Shown here in pieces: positions 1 to 11,375 of a DNA stretch of 64,000 nucleotides (positions are counted from its first letter, which is position 1; every line of letters begins with the position of its first letter). Location: positions 15,250-79,249 of the forward strand of contig KN834810.1 in assembly GCA_000827265.1 (NCBI GenBank). Direction: 5' to 3'. This DNA comes from Collybiopsis luxurians FD-317 M1. Taxonomy: Eukaryota; Basidiomycota; Agaricomycetes; Agaricales; Omphalotaceae. The translations under genes were made by a program, and so were the position numbers. Below the pieces are notes generated by a model, which worked only from the letters and a program-made list of their open reading frames with translations, was not told the DNA's origin and did not search any database.

Positions 1-450
1 CAGCCAGAATTAATGACTGATGCCCTGCAAGCCGCGTCCATGCCATCCTTGGATAGATGGAGAGACTGGCCCCAAAAAGTGCCCTATAGGGGCCTCAGCC
101 CATATATTAACCTTATTTAATTCAGAAGCTATCTTGTTCAGAGATTTCAAAGATCGAAGCATCCGGCAGTGGATTTTCCGGCGCAGCCAGGATCAACAAC
201 TGATGCACTGCAAGCCGCGTCCATGCCGTCCTTGGATAGAGGGAGAGACTGGCCCCAAAGAGTGCCCTATATGGCCCTTAATTCATATCTTAATCTTGTT
301 CAATTCTCTGAAGGTATTTTGTTCAGGAATTGCAAAAATTGAAGCACCGAGCAGTGGATTTTCCGGCGCAGCCAAAATCAAGGATTGATGCATTGAAAGC
401 TGTGTCCACGCTGTTCTCGGATGGATTGAGAGACTGGCCCTAAGAAGTAC
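1..450. repeat. Tandem repeat, period about 184 bp, about 2.5 copies
   Basis: Three successive copies begin near 1, 184 and 369. Each has a recognisable block containing TGATGC followed by a CTGCAAGCCGCG-like stretch (at 18, 201 and 386) and a later block ending in a run like GAGAGACTGGCCC. Copies 1 and 2 are close to each other; copy 3 is more diverged and fades out near 450. An open frame crosses two copies, but its two halves repeat each other, so it is a product of the repeat and not a gene. The repeat may continue to the left of the window. Confidence 0.8.
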
Positions 451-1257
451 CAGGTAAGTCCATGGATCCAATATCTTGTTCTCTGGTACATTATCTGCTT
501 AATATACTCTTCAGGCATTATTTTCAGGCATTATTTTCAGATGGAAAGCCTGTATAAGGCGCTGATGGCATTGATCCGCACACATGCTGCCTATCGTCAA
601 AAGCAGTCAGACTTCGATAAAAGGCCGAGAACGCTGATTTTGTTGATGTAATGGAGGCTTGTTGTTCATAAATAGGTGGTACATACATGCCGAGCCCACA
701 AAAAGTGACCTATTGCTTTCCTGACATTCCCAATATGGTAGAATTTGAGAAGCCGCCAGTTTACCATATAGGAAAGAAGGCTCATCAGGGACAAGAAGCA
801 GAGCCTGTACAATCGACGATCATGAATGATCGAGGAATCTTTCTGTAGATGCAATCTTCCCAAGGGTGGCCTATACATCAAGGCGGGCCATACATAAAGG
901 AAAGGGCGCAGTGATCTATATTCAGTAGAATGAGTGCATTAGTCATCTCGTGGAAAGTACACAATTGTACTTGTGTTCTGGTTACAGTACAAAATTGTAC
1001 ATACTTCTCAGTTACCAAGACCTGTACAGGTACACAGTCCTTCAGCCATTGTACATAGACAGTTTGAACGATTGATCAAAATGCACAACTCTTCTGTTGG
1101 AGAGCTTCGGTATATTGTGTACTATATCTGCATCTGGGGCTCCCGCTATCAAGTGAAGGACGCAAAAGAAAGACCCGACATTATTCACTTGCAAGTATAT
1201 AATTCAGCCGGGTTTGGTTCGAAGCGAATATTCAGAAACAGATTGCACTCACCCACA
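451..1257. other. Intergenic, nothing recognised
   Basis: I see no coding segment with family resemblance here. Short open frames on both strands have no recognisable motif. The right end is the 3' flank of the first P450 gene. Confidence 0.6.
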
Positions 1258-3207
1258 CTAATCATGAATCCGCTTTACAAACACATTGTAATCCGATTTC
1301 TCCCACACCGGAACTACGTAGTCCAGCACCTTTCCCAGTTTCAAGTCGACTTCCCTGCAATGTAATCATGTTCCATTAAAATAAACCCTTTAGAATTGGA
1401 GCATAGACATACGGGTCTCTTCAATAAGTGAAAGGTCAAATTTTCGAAAGATGTTTCCGAGGATCAGGTATAATTCGCTCCATGCTAGACTGGATCAAAG
1501 GAAATGCTTAGAGTTAAATAGAGATTTGAGATGGAATGCATTGCCGCACTTCATTCCCAGACTGAATCCTTGTTAGAAGACACATTCACCATCAGGTCAT
1601 TCAGCAACTTACCATTGACGAGGTCCTCTACTAAACGGAACAAAATCTTGCATCATCTCACTGGTATCTTCAGCCAACCATCGATCCGGATTGAAGGTAA
1701 ATGGGTCACTGAAGACTTCGGGATTCATGAGCATGAAATATGTGCCCATCGCCACAATAGTCTGCAAAAACGGTAGCTATAAACTTTCCCTCTTGTCATA
1801 ATTCTGATGATACTTACACCAGGGGGGACATTTAAACCACTTATTTCAGGAGTTTCATCACCCACAATGCGAGGCATGGGGTGGAAAGTACCAATAGACA
1901 TGCGAAGTGCTTCTTTGACAAAGGCAGACTGTGAAGTATTCGCCATTACGCAAAGGAAAAAAAAAGTTCTGTCACTCACCAAATAAGGTAATTTCTCGAG
2001 AACAACAAAACTCAATGGTCTGCCTTTATCAGGCCAAGCTTCGTTAAGCTCTTCAACAAGCCTGTGGCGAATCGAGTTGTCCTGCAGTGCATAATATGTT
2101 CCGACAGTGCATGCTTGCCCAACTGTATCACTGCCAGCAGCAACAAGCAAAAAGGCTTCATGGACTAGCGACGTCCTCGATGGCCGCAGCTCTGGGTCTT
2201 TTGGTAGCAAAAGATGATGATAAATCGTTTCATGCTCAGCAGTAGTAAGGTCCTCTGGGTTCTTGATGTAGTTGTCAATTTGCTGCTCGAATCGTGTCTT
2301 TACATCCATAAAAGTCGTGAATCTGGGAAAGAGCCACAAAATGAACCTTTGCGGTATGGTTGCTATAAGGCGGACAATGAAAGGAAAGTAAGCTTGAATC
2401 CAAATTCTTTTCGCAAGATTCTGCGTTTCTAGCGCGATTGGATGGGCAAAGTCTGGATCGGAAAGAGTATCTGTTGAATTGGCAAAGCAGTATTCGGTGA
2501 TAACATCAGTGGTTAGAGAACGGTATGCGATTGATAGCTTGACGCCGGATTTCGGGGAGCGATGGTAATTTTCAAGCAAAGATACCAATTGGTCGACCTG
2601 TTCAGCACATTCAGGGTGTCCAGCAATGTATTTGGTCGGCAAAAACATACCTTTTTTTGTATTGTATACTCAAGCTTCATCACCGCCTGACGCGAAAACG
2701 ACGGAGCTAATAGGCTTCTTCTGTCCTTTGACTGTTGTGGGTCGGAGAAGCCAACAGAAGACTCATGGGCATGGACCAAAAATGCTCGGTAGAAATGTGG
2801 TTCCTTGACCAGTGTAGTTCCATTGCTGTATATATCATGGTAGGCGCGCCTATCGCTAAAGTGCAGCTAGATTTCTGTGTAAAAAAGTAGGGTTCCGGAG
2901 TAGCAGGTGATCAAGAATGGCTGACCTTGTTGGGACCAATTCGAACTACATGACCTGAAAGACAACATTTACATCAGACTTGACGAGTAGAAGCGTCAAA
3001 GAGCGTACCGTACAACTTATGCAGCCTCTCGAGCTCCGCCATAAACTCTCCTCCCCGCACAAGATTGAAATATACTTCGTACCAACTAGTCGCTGCTGCA
3101 AGCAATGGTCCAGGATATTTGTGAAGAGGATGGAGGAAAAGTCGGTATAGAGCTAGCCCGGCCAAGTAGCTGAATGCCAGAGAGGTCAGCATAGTATATA
3201 ATGTCAT
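1258..3207 (-). CDS. Cytochrome P450 monooxygenase, array copy A
   Basis: A microsomal haem-thiolate monooxygenase with an N-terminal membrane anchor followed by a proline hinge (HPLHKYPGP). Inferred exons follow the nine-exon plan of the array. Visible motifs are the I-helix AGSDTVGQ, the K-helix KEALR (ExxR), the meander NPDRW, and the haem loop FSRGPRQ-C-LG, with cysteine completed across an intron by a 12-nt microexon at 1550-1561. The stop at 1258 closes a tail ending KRIHD. One oddity: the penultimate exon is one base shorter than in the other copies (77 versus 78 nt up to the usual donor). The frame is kept only if a GTCTAT donor four bases further on is used; otherwise the last about 30 residues are lost. 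Related to fungal TRI4/trichodiene-oxygenase-like P450s; the substrate is unknown. Confidence 0.85.
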
Positions 3208-3562
3208 TCGGAGATGGAAATTTCAGTCTAAGGTTAACGGCCTCTGTACCTATATATGAGTTCAGCATGCACGCCGCCGGCCGACAGGAATCTTCGCGTG
3301 TGATGTCAAGTGCCTCATTCAATCTAAAGTAGTCTATAAATTGGTCCACGAGTTGAAACGTGAGGAAGCCGAGGGATTCGAATGAGACCATGAACAATGT
3401 TCTCGTAAATTTTCTGGCTTTCGGTCCGAGCACCCTCCGGATCCGATTGTTGAAAATGTAAGTGTAAGTAGTCTGGTAGTTGGCTGCGGTACAATACATT
3501 ATAATATTAAAGTACTTTCATCATCATCAAATCCGGGTAGGGCAAAAAAACGACTTCGAAAT
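3208..3562. other. Short intergenic between P450 A and the CDF gene
   Basis: Contains the promoter side of P450 A and the 3' flank of the CDF transporter, both on the minus strand. An open frame runs across this stretch into the first exon of P450 A but shows no family resemblance. Confidence 0.6.
3251..3256 (-). promoter_or_regulatory. TATA box of P450 A
   Basis: TATATA lies about 45 bases upstream of the ATG at 3207 on the minus strand. Copies F and G have a TATA run at nearly the same distance, which supports both the site and the chosen start. Confidence 0.5.
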
Positions 3563-5490
3563 CTAAACCAACTTCCTATGCTCAGGCTTATGCGAAACTT
3601 CGTAGTCAACGCTAGAAGAAAGAAAAAAAAGCGCATGATGAGCATAGATTCCGCCTGAAGCGCGACAATGCAAGGTGGAAGTTGATATAACGAGCTTGAT
3701 ATAACGAGTAGCGTAGCGGACACTTACTGAACGAATGCCCTCTCAACCATCGGCAGTGTCTCAAGCTGATCTTGTAAGTCTTGACTAGTATCATGCGTTT
3801 TCCATAACCTGTTCGCATCCAAAGATTGAATAATAAAGCTTGCTATCATCGAGACCGAAGAACACCGTATCAGAGAGCGACTTACGGCGTATCACCAGCC
3901 ATCACAATCTTTCGAGATAACCCCAAAAAAACACAAGGTTCGAATCAGCGGACCAGCACCAAGTACGACAGAAACGGAACAAAAAGACATACATCAACTT
4001 CTACAACGTACTTTTCTCCGCTATGATACGCATTACACGAGTCAATCTGGGTGATATCCTTACTGAACGTCAAAGTCTTGTAAATCACCAGTTGATTGAA
4101 TTCAACGGGGGCCGCTCTTCCTGCGAGGTGATCGAATTGTACTATAGTTCCAGAGCGATGAGTGCGTGTTACATCGAATAAAAATGTAGGAAGGCTTCTA
4201 CCGTAAGATGTCCAGGTCCAGGAACAGATAATGAGTATTGAAATGATAATCGCTCCCATTGGGTCAATCCACCACCGAAGTTTTGCACCAGCGCTGCTGG
4301 TTAAGATACCGAGGCCGCTGGATTATATGGGGATGAATCAGTACGAGAAGGGCCTAAGCAGAGACCATTCCAAACTTGATAAAGAGATCATTCCGATGGT
4401 CTTCCCATAAAACTTGGACTTGAGAACTCGCATTTCGAATCGAAAAACAATAGAGAAACAACAGGAATTTTGTCACTATAAACTGTAAGTTAACGAAAGT
4501 TCCTCAGAATGGTTTCCATACAGACCAAACGCAACCCCGACAGCAACGACGGAGGGGACATGAAATTCCAAGGTGTCACCACCTTCATGAGTAGTAAGAC
4601 TTTGAATTGAGAAAGCCTATCGGAAAATAATAGGAGAAGAATGGAAGGAATGAAAGCAAATTTGCATACGACGAGGATAACGCTGACGGTCAACATGGCG
4701 AACGCATACACGATGTTACCGATGGTGGTCAATCTGGCACCGCCCTGATCAATTGCTATATTATCAGCTCAGCAAAACTGAATTTTTGGTATCATACTGA
4801 CCACCGGATACTTGGTAGGATCGACCTGCTTGGACTTTTTGTGTAGCCAATTCAAAATGAAGTTGGCACCAGGGTCAAAGACCGAGTCAGCGGCGGCTGA
4901 TTACAGACAAACGTTTGAGACCAGCCAGGATACAGAGCGATGGATCAAGCATACTGGCAAAGAACGAAAGAGATAACGATGAAATGGCTGCATACAGCTG
5001 AAGAACAGCCAGGATACAGTTGGCCAAGAAGGAAGCTCTGACGGCAATCTTGACCTGTAGGTTACGGCTGAGCCTTCGAGTAATACCGGCAGCCTAGAGT
5101 TTCTCGACGAACCTTCAGAGAGTTTGCATCAAATTCATCCGAGCCTTCCTGTGCATGAGTCTCTATCGACTATCCGAATCGCGTTCATTTCGGTAGTGCA
5201 ATTCAAGCGTGATCACTCACCTTCAACAGCTGTTCGATCTTTTCATTCTGCTGTTCATAGAAGTCACTAACGTGGCCTTGCTTTTTACCCCCACTTCGCT
5301 TTCGCATTTCTGCAATATGAGCAGCGTCCTGTATCTTGGACCGAAGACGGTAGGGATCGCTATCATTGCTATTCGCTGTCGACGAAGATCTTTCTATATC
5401 TGTGTCAACTGAATGTGAGTTTGATACTGGGGAGGATGGGGGCGCGGATGCGAGAGGATGAAGGGTAATTTGAGTCTTGGTGGAGGTCAT
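3563..5490 (-). CDS. Cation diffusion facilitator (CDF) family transporter, MTP/manganese-type
   Basis: A membrane transporter that exports or sequesters divalent metal (Mn-type by resemblance) in exchange for protons. I could join twelve exons into an uninterrupted 394-residue protein: 5221-5490, 5113-5148, 4955-5054, 4802-4896, 4670-4744, 4526-4616, 4376-4475, 4202-4317, 3993-4141, 3886-3908, 3728-3808 and 3563-3611. The soluble N-terminus has the FYEQQNEKIEQLL signature seen in fungal CDFs. Membrane helices follow, with the DSVFD metal motif at about residues 139-143, then DPTKYPVG and TTIGNIVYAFAM. The C-terminal cytosolic domain contains YHSGEKYVVEVD and ends HVDYEVSHKPEHRK. The ATG at 5490 is chosen because a TATA-like run lies about 40 bases upstream; an in-frame ATG at 5685 would precede it. 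It lies between P450 copies A and B and is unrelated to them in function. Confidence 0.9.
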
Positions 5491-5935
5491 TAGAGGGGGG
5501 CAAGGCTGAAAAAAATGTAGCGGCTTTGATATAAATACAGTGGGGCGGCCGCGCCAAGCTCGCCAAGTGCACAGGTCTTGCAGCGACTGAGGATCTTGCT
5601 TCCTTATACTGAGTTTTTCGCTGCGTATAATAATTTTCACGACGTCGAGGAATAGGTTCAAGCTGCGTTGGTCGCAATTCTCCAATGACGATGGTCGTTA
5701 CCACTGCGTTGGTTCCCATTCGCGGCACAGCGGCATTCGGCACGGACGGAGCTTCCTACCCACGGTCCGTATTCTGTCGTGTAATTGGCATGGACATGTA
5801 GATCTACTCAGGGAGTCAGGCTGGCCTTCTTATACTAGTACATTTATTCAAAGTATCGTCATTATTAAATTTTGGTTGCTCGGCGGTTAGAGGTGTAACA
5901 AAACAATGATGTTCACAACTTCGGCCAGGAAAACT
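5491..5935. other. Intergenic between CDF gene and P450 B
   Basis: Apart from the TATA-like run near 5530, nothing is recognised. Overlapping open frames at 5405-5743 extend the CDF frame upstream without conserved sequence. Confidence 0.55.
5529..5538 (-). promoter_or_regulatory. TATA-like element of the CDF gene
   Basis: On the minus strand the sequence reads TATTTATATC about 40 bases upstream of the ATG at 5490. It favours that start over the upstream in-frame ATG. Confidence 0.35.
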
Positions 5936-7892
5936 TCAACCATGAGCTTGTTTTACGAAAGCTCTATAGTCGGATTTCTCCCAGATTGGAACGTAGTAGT
6001 CCGACACCTTCCCGAGTTTCAAGTCAACTTCCCTGTAGTGAAATCGCATGTCCGTTAGAAATTCATGAAGGTTTTTCTGATCCGGGGAGGAAAACATACT
6101 CATTCTCACCGACGAGAGATAAATCAAGTTTTCGAAAGATATTTCCGAGGATGAGATACATTTCACTCCATGCTAAGCTGTGAAGAGAACGATGAGATTG
6201 CTAGAGGACTCAAGGTAGAATGTATTGCCGCACTTTAATCCAACACTGGATGTGTTTGAATCACCGTTCTTCACTGGCAGGATTTTCAATAGCTTACCAT
6301 TGACGAGGCCCTCTACTAAATGGAATAAAGTCAAGCATCATTTCGCTGGTATCTTCAGCGAGCCATCGATCAGGATTAAATGTATCTGGATTGATAAACA
6401 CTTCCGGGTTCATGAGCATAAAGTACGAGCTCATTGCGACGATAGTCTGCAACACGAATAACTGTAAATTACAGGTCGGACGACACACGCAGCCTACTTA
6501 CGCCAGGAGGTATCTTTAGACCAGCTATTTCCGGAGTTTCATTGCCCACAATGCGAGGCATAGGGTGAATGGTACCCAAGGACATGCGAAGTGATTCTCT
6601 GACGAATGCGGTCTGCAAAATACTCATCATCGCTTGAAATATTAATGTCAAAGCAATCCACCACTCACCAGATATGGTAATTTCTCGAGGACGGTAAAGC
6701 TTATTGTCTACCCTTATCAGGCCATCCTTCTTTAAGTTCTTCGGCGAGCCTACGGCTGATGGAACGATCCTGCAGTGCGTAGTACGTTCCAACAGTACAC
6801 GCGTGCCCAACTGTATCGCCGCCGGCACCGACAAGTGTAAATGCTTCATCGACTAAGGACTTCCTCGAAGGTCTCAACTCTGGGTCTTTCGGTTCCAAAA
6901 GATGATGGAAAATTGTTTCATGTTCTGTAGTTGAACGAATATCTGGATTGTTGATGAAGCTGTCGATTTGCCTTTCAAACTTTTCTTGCACATCCAGGAC
7001 AGTCCCGAAATTGGGAGAGAGCCATAGGAGTAGTTTTTTCGGCAGACTTGTGACGAAGTCGACAGTGAAGCGAAAGTAAACCTGTATCCAAACTCTTTGT
7101 ATGAGATTCCGCGTTTCCAAAGCCAATGGATGAGAGAAATTCGCGTCGGCCAGAATGTTGGTGGAGTTGGCAAAACAGTACTCGGTGATAACATCGGTGG
7201 TAAGGGAGCGATATGCAAGAGCCATCTTTGCACTTGAATCTGGAGACTTGAAGTGTTCCTCAAGCAACCTTACGAATTGGTCCACCTGGTCAAGTTTTCA
7301 TGGGCAATTAACGGGGAGTCAGTTGAGACATTATGCTTACCTTTTTTTGGATGGTATACTCGAGTTTCATTACTGCCTGGCGAGAAAACGAAGGGGCCAA
7401 AAGATTTCTTCTATCCCTTGCCTGCTGTGGATCATTGAATACGACAGATGATTCGGGCGCATGGGCCAAAAACCCTAAGTAGAAATTCGATTCTTTGACT
7501 AAGGTGGTTCCATGGCTGTAGATATCATGATAGGCACGCCTATCATTAAAGTGTAACTGTAATTCAGTGTAAGAAAATTTTATCTCCGTGTTACAAATGA
7601 TTGCTGACTGTGTTTGGACCGGTTCGGACTACAGGACCTAAAAAGATAAGAGAACTTGCTGAGTCTTACCCGCATCCGAAACATTCAGCATCTCACCATA
7701 TATTTCATGCAGCCTTTTAATATCTGACACGAGCTCTCCACCCTGGACGAGATTACGATATATTTCATACCAGCTGGTTAATGCCGCAAGGACTGGTCCA
7801 GGAAATTTGTGAAGGGGATGGAAGAAAAGCCGGTAGACGGCCAGCACTGTTAAGTAGGACAAGGTCAGAGAGACTAGCACGATGTACATCAT
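5936..7892 (-). pseudogene. Cytochrome P450, array copy B, frameshifted
   Basis: It has the same nine-exon plan as the other copies, with anchor and hinge (HPLHKFPGP), I-helix GAGGDTVGH, K-helix RESLR, and the microexon at 6234-6245 supplying C-VGLN after GPRQ. Near 6700, in the segment DKGRP-x-SF, one base is missing compared with copy D (24 versus 25 nt between GCCTGATAA and CTCGAG), and the frame runs straight into TAA after DKGRQ. All downstream exons (K-helix, haem loop) remain intact and in good sequence, so the lesion is recent or an assembly error. Its closest relative in the window by eye is copy D. As written, the protein would lack the haem ligand. The start has two adjacent ATGs (7892, 7889). 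Confidence 0.85.
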
Positions 7893-7920
7893 TTAGAGAC
7901 GTTCAGACCAACATGGCTTG

Positions 7921-7928
7921 TATTTATA
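7921..7928 (-). promoter_or_regulatory. TATA box of P450 B
   Basis: TATAAATA on the minus strand, about 29-36 bases upstream of the ATG at 7892. Confidence 0.45.
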
Positions 7929-8039
7929 TTCTGAATTCACCTATCATTTCGCCTGTTACATGATGCATTGACCCCAGTCATTTATTTTGTATATCTCATG
8001 GTCACAAGGACTCTCATCTTTGTAATGCTTCAGTGTGTT

Positions 8040-8151
8040 GGAGGGAAAATATTCCACAATTGAAATTTACGAGCCAGAGCAAAGCTTCTCCGATGAATGC
8101 AGTCTGTAAAATACCCACCCTCCCCAGCCGTTCGAGATACACTTGATATCA
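8040..8151 (-). pseudogene. P450 relic, 3' part (K-helix exon), cut off by the copia insertion
   Basis: On the minus strand an intron-like end (TTTTACAG) is followed by a frame reading TAFIGEAL, matching TAFIKEAL at the start of the K-helix exon of the intact copies. The match fades after about 12 codons. The upstream half of the same relic lies beyond the retrotransposon at 13391-13960, and the two halves flank the element exactly at its target duplication. Confidence 0.6.
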
Positions 8152-8156
8152 AAACA

Positions 8157-8443
8157 TGTTAGGAAACGTGGTCCGTAGGTCCGTATAGACAGCTTGGACA
8201 CTTTCCTATTTAGTATGTTTCCTTTTCTATTCTGCTCATATGATAACACTTTAGTTCCGTGCAGTGCATGGATATAGGATTAGGCTACGGTATCCATCCT
8301 TACAGTTTACCCATAGTTTACTATATGTATGCATACGATATGCTGCCCCACCTCAGTTGATTTCCCTCACAACTGAGGTGGGTACATTCCACTAGACTTC
8401 GTACATACCATACTAACTACCTGTAGATATATTCTACTTAACA
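8157..8443 (+). repeat. 5' LTR of the copia element (287 bp)
   Basis: Begins TGTTAGGAAACG and ends TTCTACTTAACA. It differs from the 3' LTR at five positions by direct comparison, four of which are CG/TG changes. It contains a perfect 13-bp hairpin (8347-8359 with 8370-8382). Confidence 0.95.
8347..8382 (+). terminator. Perfect 13-bp hairpin within the LTR
   Basis: Arm CCCACCTCAGTTG (8347-8359), a 10-nt loop, and arm CAACTGAGGTGGG (8370-8382). The same hairpin is in the 3' LTR at 13237-13272. It may mark the R region or help 3'-end formation of the retrotransposon RNA; that role is inference. Confidence 0.45.
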
Positions 8444-8522
8444 GATTATGAGACTCGGCTGTCTCTGAAAATCCCCAGCGAAAACCTTCGAAGAAAAATC
8501 TACTCCAGGATAGAGCAATAGA

Positions 8523-9320
8523 ATGTCTACGACATCACAGAGCCTAGTAACGGCCCCGAGATTCCCCGAAGCAAAGCAGCTAGTTGGGGAGGACAACTGG
8601 AGAGAGTACAAGTGAGAAGTGTTGCTCGCGGTACAATCTCGAAGCCTGATGGGATACCTCAGTGGAACCATTCCCCAACCAAGCTCCACCCATCTCACTA
8701 TGTCACCCACCTATATATACAGCACCACCCCCCTGCCTGAAGAGTGGTCCGCACGAGACGCTATAACTAAAAGTGTCATCGTCATGAATATCGCCAACCC
8801 GATAGGCCTTGGAGTAGACAAAACAAAGAACTCTGCCTTCATCTGGAAAGGACTAGTCGACAAGTTCAAAAAATGGAATGAACAGAAGATCAAACTAGCA
8901 GACAATGCACTCTGGAAGTGCATTTATGACCCCGAAACCCCTATGGAGGAACACAAGAAGAAGATGCGTAACCTCCTAAAGAGACTCCATAATGCAGGGG
9001 GGACTTGTACAGACAAGCAGTTCCGCCTCATCGTCATTGCATCGGTGCCTAAGGAATGGAAGCCAGATGTCCAAAATGTTCCTGGAACTGATAGCGAGTC
9101 GGCCTTTACCTTCCTCCATGCACTCTACCTAGAAAAGAGACAAGAAGTAGATGAGGAAGAGCGAGACCTCAAAAGGGTCAAAGCTCTAATGGCCAAGTAC
9201 CCCAAGGTGTACGCAGCAGCTGCGCAGAGTACCCAGGTAGGTACACAAGGGGGAGCCGGGCAATCCGCTAACGACAGGAAATGCTTTAATTGTGGCAAGT
9301 CCAGCCATATGAAAGCATGA
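8523..9320 (+). pseudogene. copia Gag with broken zinc knuckle
   Basis: The capsid-like polyprotein starts at ATG 8523. The first 30 codons end at TGA 8613; the frame resumes with LLAVQSRSLMGYL and continues through a retrotransposon-gag type region (WKGLVDKF, PKEWK) to the nucleic-acid-binding knuckle CFNCGKSSHMKA. TGA at 9318 falls inside the CCHC knuckle, one codon before its last cysteine. Both stops are consistent with CGA to TGA. Confidence 0.85.
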
Positions 9321-9341
9321 TGCTGGGCAAGTGGGGGAGGA

Positions 9342-9911
9342 ATGGAGGGAAAGGCACCTAAGTGGTGGCGATCCAAAACCAACAGAACAAACGCTAATGT
9401 AGCCACGACAGACACCCAAGCAAATGTGATCGAAACTGACCTGGACCCATCAGAACTCTACATCCTTGCCACTATCGATGCGGAGATCCCGAACACAAAC
9501 AAACCCTCTAACCTCTACATGTTTGAAGCCAGTGGTACCACAGAGGGTATGTCGCCCATATGTCAAGCACTACTACACTCTCCTGACACAATCTCATCCA
9601 GACAAATCCCTTCCCTTCTAGGAGGAAGTGGGAGTGAGTCAGTTAGAGAGTGTAGAGATGTATATAGCGACCTACCTGTACAGCTCGAGCGCATTGAGAA
9701 TTCAGCAGATTGCATTGCTTGCCAATCCCACACTATGACCAGCGAGTCAAAGAGTAGAACATTCATTGATTCGGGTGCATCGGAACATTGCTGGGCAGAA
9801 TGAAGTGACTTCGTATCGTTCAGAGAGCTACATGATGCATATGGAAACAGTGCTATCGCAGGTGAAGCAGGAAAGTTTAAGATCCATGGCATCAGCACAA
9901 TTAAATTCAAT
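9342..9911 (+). pseudogene. copia protease region
   Basis: Same frame as gag. The aspartic-protease signature FIDSGASEH is visible at about 9760-9785, with DSGA as the catalytic triplet region. TGA at 9801 truncates the domain directly after CWAE. It continues in frame into the pre-integrase region. Confidence 0.8.
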
Positions 9912-11375
9912 ATGCGTATTGGCAGTGGGCGTAAGATGATTCGGTTGGAGGGAGTGAAGTACACTCTGTCCTTTGGACACAACCTGATATCATTATCGGC
10001 ATTAGACCATCGAGGACTTGTAGGGAGCTGGGGGAGAGGTACCCTCAAGGTGTGCAAGGATGATGGTACAGTAGTCCTAGAAGGCATTGGCCAGGGGCAA
10101 ATGTACGAAGTGCAAACAATAGAACCAAAACCTACCGCAAACTCAGCCAAGTTGCACGAAAAACCAGTTGACATAGCAACATGGCATCAACATCTGGCCC
10201 ACATCGCTATACCTCGCATCCTACGAATGGCTAATTGGAACCTGGTGGATGGATTGCAGATTCGATCAAAGAAGGTGCTTGGTATGTGCAAAGCATGCCT
10301 GTATGGGAAAGCGACACGACAGCCATTCAATGAGAAGGTTGTACACAAAACAGAGGTACTGGAAAGAGTTCACCTAGACCTCTTTGGACCAGCTTGCACT
10401 CGCAGCAGAGGAGGGGCAGAGTACATGATGCTCTGCACAGATGGGCAGTCAGCAGTCAGGATGCCATATTTCCTACCCGATAAAAGAGCCAAGACAACGT
10501 TGAAGGAATTCCATTGATACAGAATGATGGCAGAATGTCAGACAGGGAAGAAACTGCAGGTGGTGAGATTTAACGGTGGAGGCAAATTTGACAATGCACT
10601 AATGAATGCATATTGCTTGGAGCACAGAATAGTAGTGGAGAAGATAACTCCATACTCATCGGCAGCTAACGGGATGGCTGAGAGAGGGAATAGGACAGTG
10701 ATCAAGGGCATACGTACCGAACTAGAGGACTCAGGTCTACCCCCATCCTTCTGGGCAGAAGCCAGTGCCACATTCACATACATCGACAATTTTGTCCCAA
10801 CGGTGAGGTTCCCAGACGAGGTCCCTATGGAAATCTGGTCTAGGAAAAGACAGGATGTCTTGCATCTTCGACCGTTTGGCTGTGATTGCTGGGCAACTCT
10901 GCATAGTACACAGACCGAGGAGAAACTAAGCAGACAAGCTGTAAAGGGCCGGCTCCTGGGGTATATTGGAAGGAGGGGTTATCAGATATGGCTGCCAGAA
11001 TCCAAAAAGGTGATAGAGTCAAGGGATGTGAGATTCAAGGAGGGAACAGTGAGGCGGACAAGAAATGCCAGCAAACCTGTTGACAGGTCTATTGATCCCG
11101 ATGAACATGGCGACCCAATAGACGACTTGCCAAGAAGTCACTCGGCAGGGAACAAATCAATGCCGCTAATCTCTGATGGATCCGATGTCAATGTTGATAC
11201 ACCTGCAACATCCAATCCCTCACCTATACTGAATCCCCCACCTGAGCCACCCCTCGCGGTGACCCGAACACTGCGAAACTGTGATAGACAGAAGAACCTC
11301 AATGTCGATGCCCTAGTTCAGAAGGAAATGAACTGGGCCGAGCAACACCTGAAAGCCCTCATGACAATCATGTGA
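9912..11375 (+). pseudogene. copia integrase
   Basis: The GAG-pre-integrase zinc site WHQHLAHI...CKACLYGK is followed by the integrase core. The first catalytic Asp is in HLDLFGP; the Glu is in the block NGMAERGNRTV. The segment that normally reads SDNGGEF is here RFNGGGKF, so the second catalytic Asp is Asn and the following Glu is Lys, both explained by G-to-A changes. TGA at 10515 splits the domain and TGA at 11373 closes it. The tail with TRNASKP and proline-rich sequence is the usual linker to the reverse transcriptase. Confidence 0.85.

Noticed and set aside
973..1365. Plus-strand open frame of 130 codons
   Set aside because: Antisense to the last exons of P450 A and without family resemblance.
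3086..3499. 137-codon minus-strand frame upstream of P450 A
   Set aside because: It overlaps the first exon of P450 A in another frame and shows no motif; the TATA box of A lies inside it.
8444..8460. Primer-binding site directly after the 5' LTR
   Set aside because: The sequence (GATTATGAGACTCGG) only loosely resembles an initiator-tRNA site, so I do not call it.
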